Below are positions 60,144 through 64,000 of a stretch of DNA of 64,000 nt, one piece after another. The stretch spans positions 155,035,718 to 155,099,717 of the forward strand of contig NC_079134.1 in the NCBI RefSeq assembly GCF_945859705.1. The letters run 5' to 3'. This DNA is from Episyrphus balteatus (Eukaryota > Arthropoda > Insecta > Diptera > Syrphidae). The notes below the pieces were generated by a model, which had not been told where the DNA came from, searched no databases, and saw only the letters and a list, made by a program, of their open reading frames with translations. Both the position numbers and the translations under genes were made by a program. The stretch's first letter is position 1. Each line of letters starts with the position of its first letter.

Positions 60144-60936
60144 GGTCTGTTTGGGTTCTTTTTGCACAAAAATATGAAACCTGTCAAATTTTAAGGAGTG
60201 GGGATGAAATTCTCTCAGAGAAAGAAAAATTGTGTAAAAGTACCCAAACGCTTTTGGCACAAAATTTTCTGCTACTTTTTCTACAACAACAAAAATGTAA
60301 ACAACAACACCAATTGAAAAAAAAAATAAAGAAAGGAAAAATATCAAAACATTTTGTTTTGTTTTACGAACACTTTTTTTTATTCATTTTTTCATAAATC
60401 ATTTATAAAATAAAGCACTTCTTAACCATTAAAACACAAAAAAATAAAAACACAAAACATAGCCACATCGCCATGTTTGTACTTTGTTTTGTGCATTAAA
60501 AAATGTAAACACAAATAAAAAAAAAAAAAGAAATGAATAATATTAAAAACACTTTGTTTTATTTTTGAAACACTTTTTTTATTATTTTGTTCATAAAATA
60601 TTAATTTGTTTTGAGTATTACATCACTAAAACGAAATAAATAAAAAAAAAACAAGAAAAAAATCCACGCCACCATGTTTATAGTTTGTTTTCTTTATGTT
60701 GTGCGACAAGAACAAATAAAGAAAAACAGAGAAAGCACTACCTTCTGACAGATTTCAAATTTTTGTTCGATGAAATTTTTTGGGCAGAAATTCGCAAGAA
60801 GGGGAAATTTTTTTCTCTCTCGCGGCCATCTTTTTTGTGAAAAAATGTACAATTTCAGAGTACCCAAACAGGAATTGGGTTAAAAAAGTTGAAAAAAGTT
60901 GAAATATTTCTGTTTTAGGCAGTACCCAAACAGACC
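60144..60936. mobile_element. 793-bp MITE with GGTCTGTTTGGGT ends
   Basis: The inverted termini GGTCTGTTTGGGT and ACCCAAACAGACC are flanked by an exact TTATA duplication at 60139-60143 and 60937-60941. The interior contains two diverged copies of a roughly 180-bp segment with AACACTTTTTTTATT and CGCCATGTTT motifs. Non-coding. Confidence 0.75.
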
Positions 60937-60941
60937 TTATA

Positions 60942-61587
60942 TATACGACAATGTCAAATTGAATCACTTATATTCTAGGAGCGAGCGCAACAAACACGAT
61001 GAAGGAGCAGCGGCGGCGATATCGTGTAATCGTATATAAGCGAGCGACATCGCATAGAGCAGGATTGGTGAAATCCGGATACTGAACTTTGTGGCATTTC
61101 CTTGACAGGGACTAAGTTGCGCCCTCATTTTACACACCAGCTTTCAATACTCTCTTGTGTTTGAGGACGAGGAGAAGTAATAATAATGTGAATCGATGCA
61201 ATTGTGGGTGTAAATGTGGATGATGATGTTGAATAAACAATAGCATGTCAATTTATTTTGAAACCGGAGAGTTAATATCTGCTTTGCTGCTGGCTGGATG
61301 TTCAAAAAGCATTCGTATATAGAGCTTTCATCTGAATTTCCTGGAAACAATAGCTGCAATATGGTAAAACATTTCCTGGTAAATAAAAAAAAAAACAATG
61401 TGAATGAACTTCTGGAAGCAACAGGTTCTCTTAATGGGATATCTATAGAGTTGCATAGGCAGGGCCGTAGATAGAAGGTTTTTGGGTCATTTTAATTTTT
61501 GAAATATCTGTCCTGCATCTTTTATTAAAATTTTGGATTCGTGGTTCTCAAAAATGTTATTGGATAAGGCCAAAACCCGCAGTTGGT
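60942..61587. other. Short GC-richer island, then AT-rich DNA
   Basis: Bases 60980-61130 are richer in CpG (GCGAGCGC, CAGCGGCGGCGATATCG) and include TATATAAG at 61034. This could be a core promoter or a decayed element. I find no initiator or downstream open exon. Confidence 0.3.
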
Positions 61588-62020
61588 ACACAGAGAAAAA
61601 GTCCACCTAAAATCGAGCGGATTTCTGCATGGTTTTTTGCCACAATGACTTCCGTCAAAATTAAGTAGAATTCCACTTACCTAATAAATTTAAGATGAAA
61701 ATATTCTTATCTTATTGAGTTCCGTCAAAATTAAGCGGGAATCCACTTAATTTAACATGAAAATATTCTAATCTTATTAACTTCCGTCAAAATTAAGCGG
61801 GAATCCACTTAATTTAAGATGAAAATATTCTAATCTTATTGACTTCCGACAAAATAAAGCGGAAATCCATTCAATTTAAGACAAAAATCTGCTTATTATT
61901 ATAAAAATAAGAAGATTTTCATCTTGAATAAAGTGAATTTCCGCTTAATTTAGACGGATTTCTTTATGGTAAAAAACATACAGAAATCCTCTTGTTTCTA
62001 TGCGGTCCTTTTCTCCGTGT
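61588..62020. mobile_element. 433-bp MITE with internal tandem repeat of about 67 bp
   Basis: The ends ACACAGAGAAAAAG and its inverse CTTTTCTCCGTGT are imperfect inverted repeats, with further inward matches (GCGGATTTCTGCATGG and inverse). Between them, three to four units of about 67 bp start CTTCCGTCAAAATTAAGCGG and end AAAATATTCTAATCTTATT. The target duplication is unclear. Confidence 0.7.
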
Positions 62021-63009
62021 AACTGGTTAGTTAGCGCCAGTTGAACAGTCTTTGCGTATTTATAAATATGACCCCAAATCTTGATGTAAGTTTTTTGTAA
62101 CTACGGCTCTGATTGTTTTGTAAAACCAACACATCATAATGACTCAATATATAGTGGCGTCATTTTTCTGCTGAATTTTTGTAAGATTTATGCAGACTAT
62201 GAAAGAATAAGAAGTAAAAAATGGAAATATAAACACATTATCATATTTCGCAAGCAGAAAAAGAAAACACATTAAGAAGAAAGAAGAAAGCAGACAATTT
62301 TGTAGGTACTGGTCTTTCTTTTTGTTATTTTTTTAATTGCATACATATTCATCTACTAGAATTACTTAACTTACAAAAGCTGTTGGAAAACAATCATAAT
62401 ACCACATTAAATTGAACAAACATTTACTTTCTGTAGAAAAATGAGTTTGGCTTGTTATTGCGAGTAAGTGCTTATTACTTAGATGTTGATTATTTTTACT
62501 GAGTGTAGGCGTTCAAAAGGAGTATAATTTCCTTGTGGAATGTTGTATTGTACATTTTTAGAAAAATCTTATTTTTCTGTTTGCATTTATCATATTTTAA
62601 GAAAATCAGTCCTGTAATTAAGTCAATTGTCTCATTAAATCGTAGCAATTGTCCATCAGTTAAAATCGTTAATATGTCTCAGAAAGTTTTAGGACATAGG
62701 ACGATATTTAAAAATAAGAAGAAAATAAATGAGCTTTTTTTCATTTCTAGAGGAGAAGTTTTAAGTTGGATGTATGTGTATATAAAACTAATAAATTTTC
62801 CTTCTGGGGAGGAAGGGAAGTTTGTGGTTCAATTTGGAATCCCCCTTAAATCTGCCACTGAAATGTACCGATTTTAAATTTTCAAATGCAATAGATTTTG
62901 AAGCATGATGACATCTGAGGAATCTTTATTTTTGATAATAGAGTTCAAGTTGCTTGAATTTTTAAGGCTTTTTATATATATGTAAATTTGGGAAATGTAC
63001 ATAGGTACC
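62021..63009. other. AT-rich DNA without a recognised gene
   Basis: No exon or element ends supported. A 114-codon frame near 62533-62877 has no ATG at its start and no family resemblance. Confidence 0.35.
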
Positions 63010-63560
63010 TATGTATATAAAAACAAAAAACATAAAATTCGTTTTTTAAAGGAATAAAACAAAATCTAAAATCAAATTGCCCTCCAAAACAAGTATGCAG
63101 TTTTGTTTGATATATTAAGGGGCATTTTTAGAAAAAAAAATTTTCAAAATCGTTAAAGCCGTTTTTTAAAAAAACTAATTTTTTATAAATAATTTTTTGG
63201 AAAAAAGTTTTAAAATAAAATTGACATGCCATTTTGTAGAAATCACTAATCAACATCTGAAAACTAATTTTCAAAAAAATTCAATGTTTTTTTTTCGAAA
63301 ATTTGATATTTAAAAAAAAAATTTTCAAATTTTTTTTTTAAATCCAAAAATTATTTTTTTTCAAAATTTCATTTTTGGCTTATATCGAAATTATATATAT
63401 ATGCTTTTTTACAAAAAGTTTCGTTGAAATCGAATAATAAGTTTCGGAGTAAATCGGATTAAAAAAAAAAAAAAAAAACGGTTCTATGGCAGGTACTGTT
63501 AATAGTGATTTTCAAAATAAAAGAATTCTCTGGGCTTAACTTTTTCAACAGATTTAAATC
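63010..63560. repeat. Dispersed repeat, copy 3 (partial)
   Basis: CTCCAAAACAAGTATGCAG, TTTCAAAATCGTTAAAGCCG and CGGTTCTATGGCAGGT appear in the same order as in copy 1 near 2235, 2295 and 2430. Both ends are missing or too diverged to place. Confidence 0.6.
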
Positions 63561-64000
63561 TGTGCTACCAAATTAACTTGTTCGTAAATTGTTTAGAATT
63601 TGTTTAAAAACATCAAAACTGATGTTTGGAATGACAATTATTATTTTAAATATTTATTTAATAGTTAGTTAAACTTTTTTTTATTCAAAAACACACAAGA
63701 AAACCCAAAAGCGAAAAATATGACAACTTTATATTTTTTTGTGTCAGCTGATTTCGGAACAGCAGTGTTGCCAATTTTTCTCGCTAAGCCCCGAGGCGTT
63801 TTTTTAAACCAGTTAAGCCCGGTGGTAATAAAAAACACACCTAATGTGAACTTTGAAAATTTTTAGACTCTGTAATGTGAAGTTCTTTTGTAAAAGCTGG
63901 TGTGTTTTTTTTTTGTTCGTGCACGGAATTTTTTTATAATCCTGGATAATGGACAAATGTTATTGGTCTAGATAAATCTTAAGAAATATTGAATGCGATG
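63561..64000. other. AT-rich DNA to the window edge
   Basis: No supported feature. A GC-richer fragment with AAGCCCCGAGGCG and AAGCCCGGTGG lies at 63785-63830. Confidence 0.3.

Noticed and set aside
61670..61690. TAG|GTAAGTGG on the minus strand
   Set aside because: It lies in a tandem repeat inside a MITE and lacks a pyrimidine tract.

Overview
This is an AT-rich, repeat-dense window from an animal nuclear genome. Short introns (54-114 bp), fly-type splice sites, a heat-shock-type promoter and the transposon content (Penelope-like, hAT, Transib-like, TA-flanked MITEs) all suggest an insect, most likely a dipteran fly with an expanded genome. That placement is inference. I see no tRNA, rRNA, CRISPR or bacterial features.

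Only one host protein-coding gene can be reconstructed. It is an eight-exon minus-strand gene at 364-4826 coding for 435 aa, with every splice phase consistent. I do not recognise the protein. Two plus-strand sites, at 5493 and 53987, have the polypyrimidine-CAG|GTAAGT form of recursive-splicing ratchet points. Each is followed 34-46 nt later by a second GTAAGT, and the two downstream segments resemble each other. If they are real, much of the window lies inside a very long intron of a plus-strand gene whose exons are outside it, possibly with the minus-strand gene nested in the same gene.

The most striking locus is 11.75-15.85 kb. A 3.6-kb array of an 11-bp CpG-rich unit (GACGCGTTTNN, about 325 copies) lies directly downstream of a complete minus-strand heat-shock-type promoter: two heat-shock elements, a TATA box, an initiator and an A-rich leader. 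No Hsp reading frame follows, only a 14-codon sORF. This layout predicts a heat-inducible satellite RNA, comparable in logic to Drosophila hsr-omega (93D) or the alpha-beta repeats at 87C. A CTCF-like site sits just upstream.

Most of the rest is mobile DNA whose ends can be read directly. A Transib-like element (8686-10420) has RSS-like ends and a TGGCG duplication. There are three TA-flanked MITEs (7602-8454, 20692-21545, 51330-52310). One of them interrupts a 72-bp tandem array. An inverted-repeat Penelope-like element with RT and GIY-YIG domains lies at 33489-36073. A decayed hAT element with transposase remnants is at 40216-41599. Nested MITEs occupy 42238-43962. A nearly perfect palindrome with 2.5-kb arms (46131-52575) carries two nested insertions in its right arm only, so the left arm preserves the empty site. 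Further TIR elements, tandem repeats and featureless AT-rich DNA fill the remainder.
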